Program-made: the position numbers and the translations under genes | In this document: positions 24,204 through 32,519 of the stretch, in pieces | Layout of the letters: every line of letters starts with the position of its first letter | Numbering within the stretch: the stretch's first letter is position 1 | The notes under the pieces: model-generated | The model's input: the letters and a program-made list of their open reading frames with translations, nothing else | What the model was told of the DNA's origin: nothing | Database searches by the model: none | DNA from: Agromyces badenianii | Lineage (GTDB): Bacteria; Actinomycetota; Actinomycetes; Actinomycetales; Microbacteriaceae | NCBI RefSeq assembly: GCF_003070885.1 | Contig: NZ_CP028913.1 | Span: forward strand, 2,604,001-2,668,000 | Direction: 5' to 3' | DNA: 64,000 nucleotides

Positions 24204-24578
24204 CTACTGCGTGGCCCAGACCCCGAGCTCATTGCCGCTCGGATCGGTGAAGTGGAAGCGCCGGCCGCCGGGGAACTCGTAGGGGCCGTTGACCACCTCG
24301 CCGCCCGCGGCGGTGACGGCCGCGACCGTGGCGTCGAGATCGTCGCTGAAGAGCAGCACGAGCGGGCCGCCCCTCGTGACCTCTGCGGCGAGCGCGAGGC
24401 CGCCGGCCTCTTCGCCGTCGGCTTCGGCGGTCGTGCGGATGCCCGCGTACTCGGCGCCGTACGAGGTGAACTGCCAGCCGAAGGCCGCGCCGTAGAACGC
24501 CTGCGCGGCGGCCATGTCGGTGACCGGGATCTCGATGTAATCGATGCTCAGCGGAATGAGATGCTCATGCGTTGCCAT
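24204..24578 (-). CDS. VOC (glyoxalase) family protein
   Basis: A 124-residue protein with two beta-alpha-beta-beta-beta halves: IDYIEIPVTDMAAAQAFYGA, then FGWQFTSYGAEYAGI, and the C-terminal RRFHFTDPSGNELGVWA. It belongs to the CFP-30-like group of stand-alone VOC proteins. The substrate is unknown. The ATG at 24578 is chosen by homology; a longer in-frame upstream reading is Arg-rich and not conserved. It is convergent with the PNPOx-like gene (10-bp gap) and divergent from the MOSC gene. Confidence 0.85.
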   Translation of the reverse strand: MATHEHLIPLSIDYIEIPVTDMAAAQAFYGAAFGWQFTSYGAEYAGIRTTAEADGEEAGGLALAAEVTRGGPLVLLFSDDLDATVAAVTAAGGEVVNGPYEFPGGRRFHFTDPSGNELGVWATQ

Positions 24579-24671
24579 GCGCGCAGGTTCCCACCGACCA
24601 CCGACAGTGCCGGCTCCGACAGCGCGGGCTACCGACAGCGCGCTCCAACGACGTTTCGCTAGCATTCACGG

Positions 24672-25478
24672 ATGCAGGTCACACGCCTCCGGGTCTATCC
24701 GGTGAAGTCCTTCGCCGGATACGACGTCGATTCGGCCGAGGTGCTGCCGTGGGGTCTCGCCGGCGACCGGCGCTGGGGTGTCGTCGATGCATCCGGTGCC
24801 CCCGTGACGGCTCGCGAGCGGAACGGGCTGCTCTCCCTGACGGCCGAGCCGCTCGCCGACGGCGGCCTCCTGCTCGGTGAACGCAGGCCCGGCGCCGGCG
24901 ACCCGCTTCGCGTCGACCGGCCGACGGATGCCGAACCGATCATCGTCGGTCATTCGCGCCAGGGCACGGCCCTGCCCGCGGGCGCCGAAGCCGATGCGTG
25001 GCTGAGCGCACGGCTCGGCATCGACGCGCGACTCGTGTGGCAGCCCGACCCCCGCGAGCGCACGGTCAACCCGCGCAACGGCGGCCTGCCCGACGATCGG
25101 CTGTCGCTGGCGGATGCCGGCCCGGTGCTGCTCGCGAGCGAGGCATCCCTCGCCCAGCTCGACGCCTGGACCGACGAGTCGACGTCGCCGCTCGACATGC
25201 TGCGGTTCCGGCCGAACATCGTGATCGACGGCGATGAGCCGTTCGCCGAAGACGCCTGGCCGTTCGTCGAGCTCGGCGAGGTGCGGTTCCGCATCACGAA
25301 GGTGTGCGATCGCTGCGTGATGACCCTCATCGACCCCGAGACGCTCGCGCGCGGCAAGGAGCCGATTCGCACGCTCGCGAAGCATCGCCGCTGGAGCGGC
25401 CAGACCTGGTTCGGCGTGCTCATGGTGCCGGTGTCGGGAGGCTCGATCGCCGTCGGCGACGCGGTGCAGCCGGACTAG
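24672..25478 (+). CDS. MOSC-domain protein (molybdenum-cofactor sulfurase/mARC-like)
   Basis: A 268-residue protein with an N-terminal MOSC beta-barrel domain (VTRLRVYPVKSFAGYDVDSA, then WGLAGDRRWGVVD) and a C-terminal MOSC domain. The latter carries RFRPNIVIDG, KVCDRCVMTLIDPET with the conserved cysteine, and GVLMVPVSGGSIAVGD. mARC-like enzymes reduce N-hydroxylated compounds with a Mo-cofactor. Whether this one does is inference. TAGCAT lies six bases before the ATG, indicating a leaderless mRNA. Confidence 0.9.
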   Translation: MQVTRLRVYPVKSFAGYDVDSAEVLPWGLAGDRRWGVVDASGAPVTARERNGLLSLTAEPLADGGLLLGERRPGAGDPLRVDRPTDAEPIIVGHSRQGTALPAGAEADAWLSARLGIDARLVWQPDPRERTVNPRNGGLPDDRLSLADAGPVLLASEASLAQLDAWTDESTSPLDMLRFRPNIVIDGDEPFAEDAWPFVELGEVRFRITKVCDRCVMTLIDPETLARGKEPIRTLAKHRRWSGQTWFGVLMVPVSGGSIAVGDAVQPD

Positions 25479-25532
25479 CCGCGGTGCGTCCGCGACGACC
25501 GTTCGGCAGAACCGACAGCGCCGAGTTTGCGG

Positions 25533-26045
25533 CTAGAAGAGCCTCGCCTGCGCGACGACCGGCGCACCCTCGAGTTCGAGCAGGAATCGCTTGCGTTCGA
25601 GACCGCCGGCGTAGCCGGTGAGCGACCCGTCGGCCCCGACGACCCGGTGGCACGGCACGATGATGCTGAGCGGGTTGCGCCCGACGGCACTGCCGACCCG
25701 GCGGGCGAGGTTGCGGTCGCCGAGACGGGCCGCGAGCTCGCCGTAACTCGTCGTCGCGCCGTGCGGGATGTCGCGGAGCATCGCCCACACCGCGTGCTGG
25801 AACTCATCGCCAGTGGGCGCCGTCGGCACGTCGAACGTCGTGCGCCCGCCCGCGAGGTACTCGTCGAGCTCGACCCCGAGTCGCGTGATGAGCTCGTCAT
25901 CGCGGGCGACGACCTCGACCCCGATCGAGCCCGCGACCGGCGGATGCCAGTGCTCGGGGAAGTAGATGCCGACGAGCGCGTCGCCGTCTGCGACGACCAG
26001 CAGATCGCCGAGTGGCGTCGTCAGGGTCGCGTGGCGTCGGGACAT
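25533..26045 (-). CDS. ogt: Methylated-DNA-protein-cysteine methyltransferase
   Basis: A 170-residue DNA repair protein that transfers the alkyl group of O6-alkylguanine to its own cysteine. The active site IIVPCHRVVGADGSLTGYAG is intact. The helix-turn-helix region FQHAVWAMLRDIPHG and the arginine-finger area ARLGDRNLARRVGSA are present. The N-terminal domain is the shorter Ogt type without the Ada DNA-binding module. The start is the ATG at 26045, since the longer reading adds a non-conserved Arg/Pro segment. Confidence 0.93.
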   Translation of the reverse strand: MSRRHATLTTPLGDLLVVADGDALVGIYFPEHWHPPVAGSIGVEVVARDDELITRLGVELDEYLAGGRTTFDVPTAPTGDEFQHAVWAMLRDIPHGATTSYGELAARLGDRNLARRVGSAVGRNPLSIIVPCHRVVGADGSLTGYAGGLERKRFLLELEGAPVVAQARLF

Positions 26046-26134
26046 GGCTCCATCATCGCCCCGATCGCCGCGGGCGACGACCGTGTCGAGCGCGGGAATC
26101 GGACTTCGTCGTCGAGAGGAGCCTCGCGGCCCCG

Positions 26135-26902
26135 TCACCGCCGCGCGCGACCCGTCAGCGCCGCTCGGTTCGCCTCGTACTTCGGCTTGCCGATCAGGCG
26201 CCAGATGAGCCGCACCGGGCCGGGCAGGTGCGCGCGCTGCCACTCGACGCCGCCATCGGGCTGTGCGGCGAGGATCGCACCGAGTTGCTCGAAGGTCTTG
26301 CCCTTCGGCGTCGCCTTGCGCCCGTGTTCGGAAAGCGCATCGATCTCTTTCGGCGTGAGCGTCACCTCCATGACCGGCACGATGTTCGCCTCTTCATCGG
26401 GCAGGTGCGCGGCGAGCGCGGCCGTGATGCCGTCGAGTGCGAAGAGCACGCCCGCGGCATCCGCAGATCGGCCGCTCGCGCGCCACGCGGGAAGTGCCGC
26501 GTCGAGCTCGTTGAGGTGCACGAGCAGCGCGGCATGCTGCTCCTTCATGCGGGCGACGTGCACGGCGCACGACGGCGCCCGGGTCTCGAGCGTGCCCCAC
26601 AGCATGGTGTCTTCGCCCTCGTGGTGGGCGTGCAAGCCGACCGAGAGCAGCTCGAGGTGGTCGCCGACGACGTCGGCGTGCGCGGCATCCGACTCGGCGA
26701 CACCCTCGACGAGCGCCCGGCTCTCACCGAACCCGGCGCGGAAGAACCGGTGGATCTCGGCCATGCCGCTCGCGTCGCAGGTCTTCGCCGTGCCGGGCGC
26801 CGGGCCAGGTGTGCCGGGCGTGCGGCCGGGCTCGCGGCCGGGCGCGCGACCGGGCGTGCGGCCGGGCTCATCGCCGCTCGAGGGAAGCGCAGTGGCGGGC
26901 AT
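26135..26902 (-). CDS. Hemerythrin-like HHE-domain protein with Gly-Arg-Pro repeat N-terminus
   Basis: A 255-residue protein. The first 40 residues contain a GRTP/GRAP/GREP repeat (12-bp units around 26815-26870). Then come helices with metal-ligand histidines and acids: LELLSVGLHAHHEGEDTMLW, MKEQHAALLVHLNELD, and HLPDEEANIVPVMEVTLTP. The C-terminus resembles the family ending (PVRLIWRLIGKPKYEANR). A di-iron oxygen or NO sensing role is possible. The start at 26902 is chosen from GGAG five bases upstream; an ATG at 26917 also exists. Confidence 0.82.
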   Translation of the reverse strand: MPATALPSSGDEPGRTPGRAPGREPGRTPGTPGPAPGTAKTCDASGMAEIHRFFRAGFGESRALVEGVAESDAAHADVVGDHLELLSVGLHAHHEGEDTMLWGTLETRAPSCAVHVARMKEQHAALLVHLNELDAALPAWRASGRSADAAGVLFALDGITAALAAHLPDEEANIVPVMEVTLTPKEIDALSEHGRKATPKGKTFEQLGAILAAQPDGGVEWQRAHLPGPVRLIWRLIGKPKYEANRAALTGRARR

Positions 26903-26995
26903 GTCGACTCCGATCATCGATGAATGGAGCAGTCGCACGCGACCCTACGACTTGACGGATGCCGCGGCAAGACCCCGCCCGAGTGGCCGATCCCA

Positions 26996-28399
26996 TCACG
27001 CGGCGCGCGGAGTCGCGACGTCGTGCCGGTCGGCGAGCCTCGTCGGCGACTTGGTGACGACACGCCAGCCTCCGCCGGGATCGAGCCACGCGGGTGGCCT
27101 CACGTGCGGCACCCCGCGGATCATACGGATGCCCCAGCCCGAGGTGTCGATCGTGCGGTGGTGGAACCAGCAGAGCAGGGCGCCGTTGTCGGGATGCGTC
27201 GGGCCGCCTTCGGCGTCGGGCACGACGTGGTGGATCTCGCACCAGGCGGCGGGCACGGTGCATCCCGGAATCAGGCAACCGCCGTCGCGCAGCGTGATCG
27301 CCCGCCGTTGGTGCGCGGTGAAACAGCGCTCGGGCGAGCCGAGCTGCATGATGCTGCCCGCGTCGTCGAGCACGACGGTCTGCACGCCGCCGGTGCACAT
27401 CATGTGCCGCGCGGCACGCAGCGAGATCGGCACGTCGAGACCGTCGGCATGCGCAGCGCCGCGACCGGCCTCGAGGTCGCGCGCCCGCACGCTCACGAGC
27501 ACGGTCGGCGCGGCGCCCCCGATCGACGGATGCTCGCCCGAGCGCGCCGCGGTGTCGATCACCGCGGCGAGCACGTCGTGGCGTTGCTGCTCGCCGGTGC
27601 GGGTCTCGGCCTGCACGGCGAGGTCGGCACGCTGGGCATCGGTGAGAAAGCCGCCGCCCGAACGCGGCGACAGGTGCGCGTCGAAGAGGCGCACGAGCTT
27701 GGCCGCGACCTCTGGCATGAGCTCGCCGGTCAGCGGAACGAGCCCGTCGCGCGGGCGGCCGAGCCGCACTCCGCGGCGACGCATGGCGCGCTCGTCGTCG
27801 GGCTCGGGCCCGTCTTGGTCGAGAAAGGTCGCCCACGCCCGCGCCTGCACGAGCAGCTCGTCGGCGGTGCACCGCACCGGGGCACCGTCACCCCGGCCGG
27901 TGGCCTCGGCGACGAGCGCGCGTTCGGCCGCATCGACCGCGGCGGGGTCGGCGACGCTGCGACCGCGCTCGAGTTCGCGGGCCGTCGTGCTTGCCGCATC
28001 GACCCCGAGATCGCCCGCGGCGAGGGCGGCCGCCACATGCGGAAACCGCGGCTCGAGCACCTCACCGGTGAACCCCTGGCGCGGCCGAGTCGCGGCCCCC
28101 AAAGCGAGTCGACGCCGGGCCTCGGCGCTCGAGACCTGGGTGACCCGCTCGACGAGCTCTGCCGCGGAACGGCACCCTTTGCGCGACGACAACCGCTCGC
28201 TGCCCAGCTCGACGCGCGACCGCTCGCCGATCTCACCGGCGTAGGCCACCCGGCGCGCATCGACGAGCCGGCCGAGGCGTTCGATCACGCCGGTAATCGT
28301 CAGCAATTCGTCGTCGGAGCAGCGCACGGCATCATCGAATCGCCGCGCGTCGACGAGCGTCGAGCAGAGCTGCTCGAGCAGGGCGCGGGTTTCGTTCAT
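26996..28399 (-). CDS. DUF222/13E12-type HNH endonuclease domain protein
   Basis: A 467-residue protein. The long N-terminal helical DUF222 region starts ETRALLEQLCSTLVDARRFD and contains RRRLALGAATRP. The C-terminal HNH module reads CLIPGCTVPAAWCEIHHVVP, then HPDNGALLCWFHHRTID, with the zinc cysteines and catalytic HH present. Such proteins occur in many copies in actinobacterial genomes, related to the REP13E12 elements of mycobacteria. Their role is uncertain. No inverted repeats or mobility genes flank this copy. The start at 28399 is set by homology; the ribosome site is weak. Confidence 0.9.
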   Translation of the reverse strand: MNETRALLEQLCSTLVDARRFDDAVRCSDDELLTITGVIERLGRLVDARRVAYAGEIGERSRVELGSERLSSRKGCRSAAELVERVTQVSSAEARRRLALGAATRPRQGFTGEVLEPRFPHVAAALAAGDLGVDAASTTARELERGRSVADPAAVDAAERALVAEATGRGDGAPVRCTADELLVQARAWATFLDQDGPEPDDERAMRRRGVRLGRPRDGLVPLTGELMPEVAAKLVRLFDAHLSPRSGGGFLTDAQRADLAVQAETRTGEQQRHDVLAAVIDTAARSGEHPSIGGAAPTVLVSVRARDLEAGRGAAHADGLDVPISLRAARHMMCTGGVQTVVLDDAGSIMQLGSPERCFTAHQRRAITLRDGGCLIPGCTVPAAWCEIHHVVPDAEGGPTHPDNGALLCWFHHRTIDTSGWGIRMIRGVPHVRPPAWLDPGGGWRVVTKSPTRLADRHDVATPRAA

Positions 28400-28573
28400 G
28401 CATTGATTCTCGTGCCACCCACCGACATCCGCTGCGCTCGGAAACCCCAGATCAGCCTGTGGAAAACCCGCGCTTAAGTGCGCCTGTGGAGGACGAGTCG
28501 AAGCCGCAGAGAACCGGCCGACAAGATCCCCTTCCCAGCTTCGACCCATTCGGCAACCATGGAACCATCCGCT

Positions 28574-28608
28574 CGCAGGAACACGCAGGAACACGCAGGA
28601 ACTCGCAG
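28574..28608. repeat. 10-bp tandem repeat, 3.5 copies
   Basis: The unit CGCAGGAACA is repeated at 28574, 28584 and 28594 (last base T), followed by a partial CGCAG. It ends 15 bases before the start codon of the DHFR-like gene, so it lies in its promoter or leader. Confidence 0.85.
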
Positions 28609-28623
28609 TGAAGGGGCACGAAC

Positions 28624-29208
28624 ATGCGCAAGATCTCCGTGACGAACAACATCTCGCTCGACGGCGTCATGCAGGCGCCCTTGTCTGCCGACGAAGACAC
28701 CCGCGGCGGCTTCACCCTCGGCGGCTGGGCGCTCGGTGGCAGCAGCGACCCCGAGCTCGGCGCCGAGATGGCCGAGGGCATGGCGAACACCGGCGCCATG
28801 CTCTTCGGCCACCGCACCTACGACCACATGGAGGCCTTCTGGCCCCACCAGACCGACGGCAACCCCTTCACCGAGCACCTCAACACCACCGAGAAGTTCG
28901 TCGTGACCCGCGACCCCTCACTCGAACTCGGTTGGCAGAACTCCACCGTCGTCGCGGGCGACGCCGTCGAGACGGTCGCCGAGCTCAAGGCGGGGGATGC
29001 CGGTGACCTCTCGATCCTCGGCAGCGGCGAGCTCGTGCGCGCTCTCGCGTCGGCGAGGCTCATCGACGAGTACGTGCTGATCATCCATCCGGTGCTGCTC
29101 GGCAGCGGCCAGCGCATGTTCGAGGGAGTGCACCAGCAGCTGCGACTCGTGAGCAGTCTCGCGACGTCGACGGGCATCACGCTGGCCCGGTACGCGCCCG
29201 CGAACTGA
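28624..29208 (+). CDS. Dihydrofolate reductase-family (RibD C-terminal-like) protein
   Basis: A 194-residue NADPH-binding reductase fold. It starts RKISVTNNISLDGVMQAP and contains MLFGHRTYDHMEAFWP, then KFVVTRDPS, LSILGSGELVRALASARLID, and the C-terminal VLLGSGQRMFEG. This is the short stand-alone RibD-C group, whose substrates are mostly unknown and which is distinct from true folate DHFR. AAGGGG lies before the ATG. A paralogous protein is at 59585-60139. Confidence 0.88.
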   Translation: MRKISVTNNISLDGVMQAPLSADEDTRGGFTLGGWALGGSSDPELGAEMAEGMANTGAMLFGHRTYDHMEAFWPHQTDGNPFTEHLNTTEKFVVTRDPSLELGWQNSTVVAGDAVETVAELKAGDAGDLSILGSGELVRALASARLIDEYVLIIHPVLLGSGQRMFEGVHQQLRLVSSLATSTGITLARYAPAN

Positions 29209-29241
29209 GCGCCGCGGCGCGGCCGCGGGTAGCATCGCGGC

Positions 29242-29529
29242 ATGCGTATCCGCTTCACCGCCGAGATCTACGAATGGTCGGCGCGCAGGAACTGGTTCTT
29301 CGTCGACGTTCCGCCCGAGCCGAGCGCCGACATCTCAGACCGGCCGCGGATGCCTCGTGGCTTCGGCTCCGTGCGCGTGATCGCGACGATCGGCGGCACG
29401 ACGTGGAGCACCTCGATCTTTCCCAGCGGCGACACCTACGCGCTGCCGATCAAGAAGGCGGTGCTGAAGGCCGAGGGCGTCGGTCAGGGCGACGAGATCA
29501 CGGTCGACCTCGACGCGCTCGACGGGTAG
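29242..29529 (+). CDS. DUF1905-domain protein
   Basis: A 95-residue beta-rich protein. The motifs IRFTAEIYEWSARRNWFFVD, GFGSVRVIATIGGTTWSTSI and YALPIKKAVLKAEGVGQGDE are those of DUF1905. Often this domain is fused to or paired with a YdeI-like partner, which is absent here. Function is unknown. TAGCAT lies six bases before the ATG, consistent with leaderless transcription and a separate promoter from the DHFR-like gene 33 bp upstream. Confidence 0.88.
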   Translation: MRIRFTAEIYEWSARRNWFFVDVPPEPSADISDRPRMPRGFGSVRVIATIGGTTWSTSIFPSGDTYALPIKKAVLKAEGVGQGDEITVDLDALDG

Positions 29530-29567
29530 GGCGGCGACGCGGCGACGCAGTGACGCGGCGAGCCAGC

Positions 29568-29607
29568 GACCCGGCGCGCAGCGCCGCGGCGCGCAGCGCC
29601 GCGGCGA
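29568..29607. repeat. Short GC direct repeats upstream of glsA
   Basis: A 15-bp unit GGCGCGCAGCGCCGC occurs twice in tandem and can also fold back on itself. It lies between DUF1905 and the glutaminase gene and may act as a terminator for the former. Confidence 0.5.
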
Positions 29608-29652
29608 CAACACCCCCTACCCCCGCGCACCCCGACCTCCTAGGCTGACCCC

Positions 29653-30870
29653 ATGGCCGGCCAACTGCGGGACCCGGTTCGTCACATGCTCGAGTCGGTG
29701 CTCGACGATGTGCGAGCGCTGAGCACCGGCGCGGTCGCCTCCTACATCCCCGAGCTCGCGATGGTCGACCCCGAGCGGCTCGGCGCAGCGCTCGTCAGCA
29801 CCCACGGCGTGGTGCACGAAACCGGCGACAGCGACGCCGAGTTCACGATCCAGTCGGTGTCGAAGCCCTTCGTGTTCGCGCTCGCGGTCGACGCGCTCGG
29901 TCTCGCCGAGGTGACCCGGCATGTCGGCCTCGAGCCGAGCGGCGAGCCGTTCAACGCCATCAGTCTCGAAGCGACATCCGGCCGCCCCCTGAACCCGATG
30001 ATCAATGCCGGCGCGATCGTGACGACCTCCCTCATGCGCGGCGATACGGCCGAGGAGAAGTTCGCCCTGGTGCGCGCGGGACTCGAGCGCTTCGCGGGCC
30101 GCGACCTCACGGTCGACGACGACGTGTTCACCTCCGAGGCATCCACCGGCGACCGCAACCGGGCGCTCGCCTACCTGACCCGCTCGGCGGGCACGCTCGC
30201 GTCGACGGCCGAGGTGGCGACGACCGCCTACTTCCGCCAGTGCTCGCTCACCGTGAACGCCCGCGACCTCGCGATCATGGCCGCGACGCTCGCGACCGGC
30301 GGCGTGAACCCGGTGACGGGCGAACGCGTGATCAGCGAAGACGCCGCCCGCTGGACCATGGCCGTCATGACGAGCTGCGGCATGTACGACGCGTCGGGCG
30401 ACTGGCTCGTGCGCGTCGGACTGCCGGCGAAGAGCGGCGTCGGCGGCGGCATCGTGGCGGTGCAGCCCGGGCAGTTCGGCATCGGCACGTTCAGCCCCCG
30501 CCTCGACGAGCGCGGCAACAGCGTGCGCGGCGTCGCGACGCTCGAACTGCTGTCGGAACGCCACGGCCTGCACATGCTGCAGCACCACGGCGCACCCCTC
30601 TCGCCGATCGCGTCGCTCAAGCGCGACGGCGCCGACACCGTGGCCATGCTGCGCGGCGAGATCTTCTTCGCCGGCGCCGAGGAGGTGCTCACCCGTCTCT
30701 CCCCCTTCGTGAGCGACGAGGGATGCCTCGTGCTCGACTTCTCGGGCGTGACCCGGGTCGGCGACGGGTCGAAGCCCGTGTTCGCGACGGCGCCGACGCT
30801 CGTGGGGCTGGCGCCCGACGGGCACGCGCGCGTGGTCGTGCGCGATCCCGAGGGCGTGCTCGGCGAGTGA
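29653..30870 (+). CDS. glsA: Glutaminase with C-terminal STAS-like extension
   Basis: A 405-residue protein. The glutaminase domain (about residues 1-305) belongs to the serine-dependent beta-lactamase-like family: FTIQSVSKPFVFALA holds the S-x-x-K nucleophile motif, then PLNPMINAGAI, MTSCGMYDASGDW and LPAKSGVGGGIVAV. It converts glutamine to glutamate and ammonia. The last 100 residues carry LVLDFSGVTRVGDGSKPVF, resembling a STAS domain, so the protein is about 100 residues longer than the E. coli enzymes. TAGGCT lies six bases before the ATG (leaderless). Confidence 0.92.
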   Translation: MAGQLRDPVRHMLESVLDDVRALSTGAVASYIPELAMVDPERLGAALVSTHGVVHETGDSDAEFTIQSVSKPFVFALAVDALGLAEVTRHVGLEPSGEPFNAISLEATSGRPLNPMINAGAIVTTSLMRGDTAEEKFALVRAGLERFAGRDLTVDDDVFTSEASTGDRNRALAYLTRSAGTLASTAEVATTAYFRQCSLTVNARDLAIMAATLATGGVNPVTGERVISEDAARWTMAVMTSCGMYDASGDWLVRVGLPAKSGVGGGIVAVQPGQFGIGTFSPRLDERGNSVRGVATLELLSERHGLHMLQHHGAPLSPIASLKRDGADTVAMLRGEIFFAGAEEVLTRLSPFVSDEGCLVLDFSGVTRVGDGSKPVFATAPTLVGLAPDGHARVVVRDPEGVLGE

Positions 30871-30875
30871 ATCGA

Positions 30876-30902
30876 GCGGATGCCGCGGGCCGCCGCGGCA
30901 TC
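30876..30902 (+). terminator. Hairpin after glsA
   Basis: GCGGATGCCGCGG faces CCGCGGCATCGC with one bulged base, directly after the glutaminase stop. Confidence 0.6.
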
Positions 30903-30910
30903 GCACCGCA

Positions 30911-30948
<38 letters not shown>

Positions 30949-30991
30949 GCACTGTGCCGGCACTGTCGGAGGCACCCGCTACCGTCGCTGC

Positions 30992-32104
30992 ATGACTGCA
31001 GTGCAGCGGTTCGAACTCCACGTTTCCGATGAAGTCGTCGACGATCTGCGCGCCCGCCTCGCTCGCACCCGCTTGCTCGACGACTCGCCGCGCAAGCCGC
31101 CCTCGGGCATGAGCTCGGCATACCTGCGCGAGCTCATCGACGAGTGGATCGACTGGGACTGGCGCGCCCGCGAGTCGTGGCTCAACGGGCATCCGCAGTT
31201 CATCGCGCAGATCGACGACGCGGCCGTGCACTTCGTGCACCGGCGATCAGGGCGAGCGGATGCCCCGGCGGTGCTCATCATGCACGGCTGGCCGCACACC
31301 TTCGCACTGCAGCTCGAGTTCGCCGACCGCCTGCCCGACTTCGATGTCGTGGTCGCGAGCCTGCCGGGCTTCGCATTCTCGTCGCCCTACGCCGAGGGCC
31401 CGATGTCGGAGCGACGGCTCGCCGCGACGATGCACGCACTCATGACCGAGGTGCTCGGCTACGAGCGATACATCACTTACGGCGAAGACGTCACGGCCAA
31501 CGTGAGCGACCTCATCGCGGCGAGCTACCCCGGCCACGTCGCCGGCATCGTCGCCACGCACGCGCACTTTCCCACGAGCGACGAGCGCGCCGCCCTCACT
31601 GAATCGGGCGAAGTCGCGTTCTTCGCCGGGCTCGCCGAGCGGCACGAGACCGACGGCGCCTACGGGCACGTGCAGGCGACCCGGCCCGACACGCTCGCCA
31701 CGGCGCTCAACGACTCCCCCGCCGGGCTGCTCGCCTGGCTGGCCGAGAAGCTCGTGGAGTGGAGCGACACGCCGCCGGGCGATCCGCGCGCGGTCGAGCG
31801 GCGCATCTCGCGCGAGCAGATCCTCACTGAGGCGATGATCTACTGGGTCACCCAGACGATCGGGTCGTCGTTCCGCCCGTACTTCGAGGGCGCCGACCAG
31901 CCCGACCCGATTCCGCCGACCTCGGTGCCCGCGGCGGTGTTCATCCAGCGGCACGAGGCGGCGTATCCCGAGTCGCTCGCTCGCCGGCACTACCTCGACC
32001 TGCGCGTGTTCGACCGCCTGCCGCAGGGCGGCCACTTCACGGCCGCCGAGGTGCCCGACGAACTCGCGGCACGCCTGCGCGAGTTCGTTGGGTCCCTGGG
32101 CTGA
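30992..32104 (+). CDS. Epoxide hydrolase-like alpha/beta hydrolase
   Basis: A 370-residue alpha/beta hydrolase with the N-terminal epoxide-hydrolase (EHN) region (RFELHVSDEVVDDLRARLAR). The oxyanion-hole motif is IMHGWPHTF. The nucleophile aspartate sits in YGEDVTANVSD, where the usual Gly-Gly-Asp-Trp-Gly is altered to Gly-Glu-Asp-Val-Thr. The catalytic histidine is in QGGHFTAAEVP. It probably hydrolyses epoxides or related xenobiotics, but the changed nucleophile elbow makes activity uncertain. TACCGT lies six bases before the ATG (leaderless). Confidence 0.87.
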   Translation: MTAVQRFELHVSDEVVDDLRARLARTRLLDDSPRKPPSGMSSAYLRELIDEWIDWDWRARESWLNGHPQFIAQIDDAAVHFVHRRSGRADAPAVLIMHGWPHTFALQLEFADRLPDFDVVVASLPGFAFSSPYAEGPMSERRLAATMHALMTEVLGYERYITYGEDVTANVSDLIAASYPGHVAGIVATHAHFPTSDERAALTESGEVAFFAGLAERHETDGAYGHVQATRPDTLATALNDSPAGLLAWLAEKLVEWSDTPPGDPRAVERRISREQILTEAMIYWVTQTIGSSFRPYFEGADQPDPIPPTSVPAAVFIQRHEAAYPESLARRHYLDLRVFDRLPQGGHFTAAEVPDELAARLREFVGSLG

Positions 32105-32123
32105 CGGGGTTCACCTCCCCGAG

Positions 32124-32354
32124 TCACTTGCCGGTCGTCGGCGACAGGTCGTCGTCGACCACCTCGGTTTCGGTGCAGAGCCCTTCGGGAGCCCGGTCGC
32201 GGATGTACGCGGGCAGGTGGCACACCTCCGTCGACGACATCTTCACCTGGGTCGATCCGGCGCCGGCACCCGCGCCGCCGTCGGTCTGGCCGCATCCGGC
32301 CAGCACGCCCACGGCCAGAACGGCCGGGACGACGAGGAACGCGCGAACGTTCAT
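32124..32354 (-). CDS. Small predicted lipoprotein
   Basis: A 76-residue protein. The signal segment FLVVPAVLAVGVLAGCGQTD has a clear lipobox (LAGC). The mature part of about 55 residues has a Gly/Ala linker and two more cysteines (VCHLP, LCTETE), which could form a disulphide. No known domain is recognised. AAGGACAAGG lies upstream. It is convergent with the epoxide hydrolase-like gene and divergent from the LuxR regulator. Confidence 0.75.
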   Translation of the reverse strand: MNVRAFLVVPAVLAVGVLAGCGQTDGGAGAGAGSTQVKMSSTEVCHLPAYIRDRAPEGLCTETEVVDDDLSPTTGK

Positions 32355-32519
32355 GATCCTTGTCCTTCCGTGATGCGGGCTCCTGAACGAGCGCCGCTGG
32401 CCTCACGGTAGAAAGGGCGCGAGCGCGCCACATGACGAGGGCCGCCCATCTTCGCGCGTACGCGGGCGTAGTCAATTCGGGTCATCGCCGCGCGCACGGG
32501 CTCGCACTATCGTGAGGGG

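Noticed and set aside
26996..28399. Mobile element around the DUF222-HNH gene
   Set aside because: No flanking inverted or direct repeats and no recombinase. The gene is best left as a stand-alone family member.
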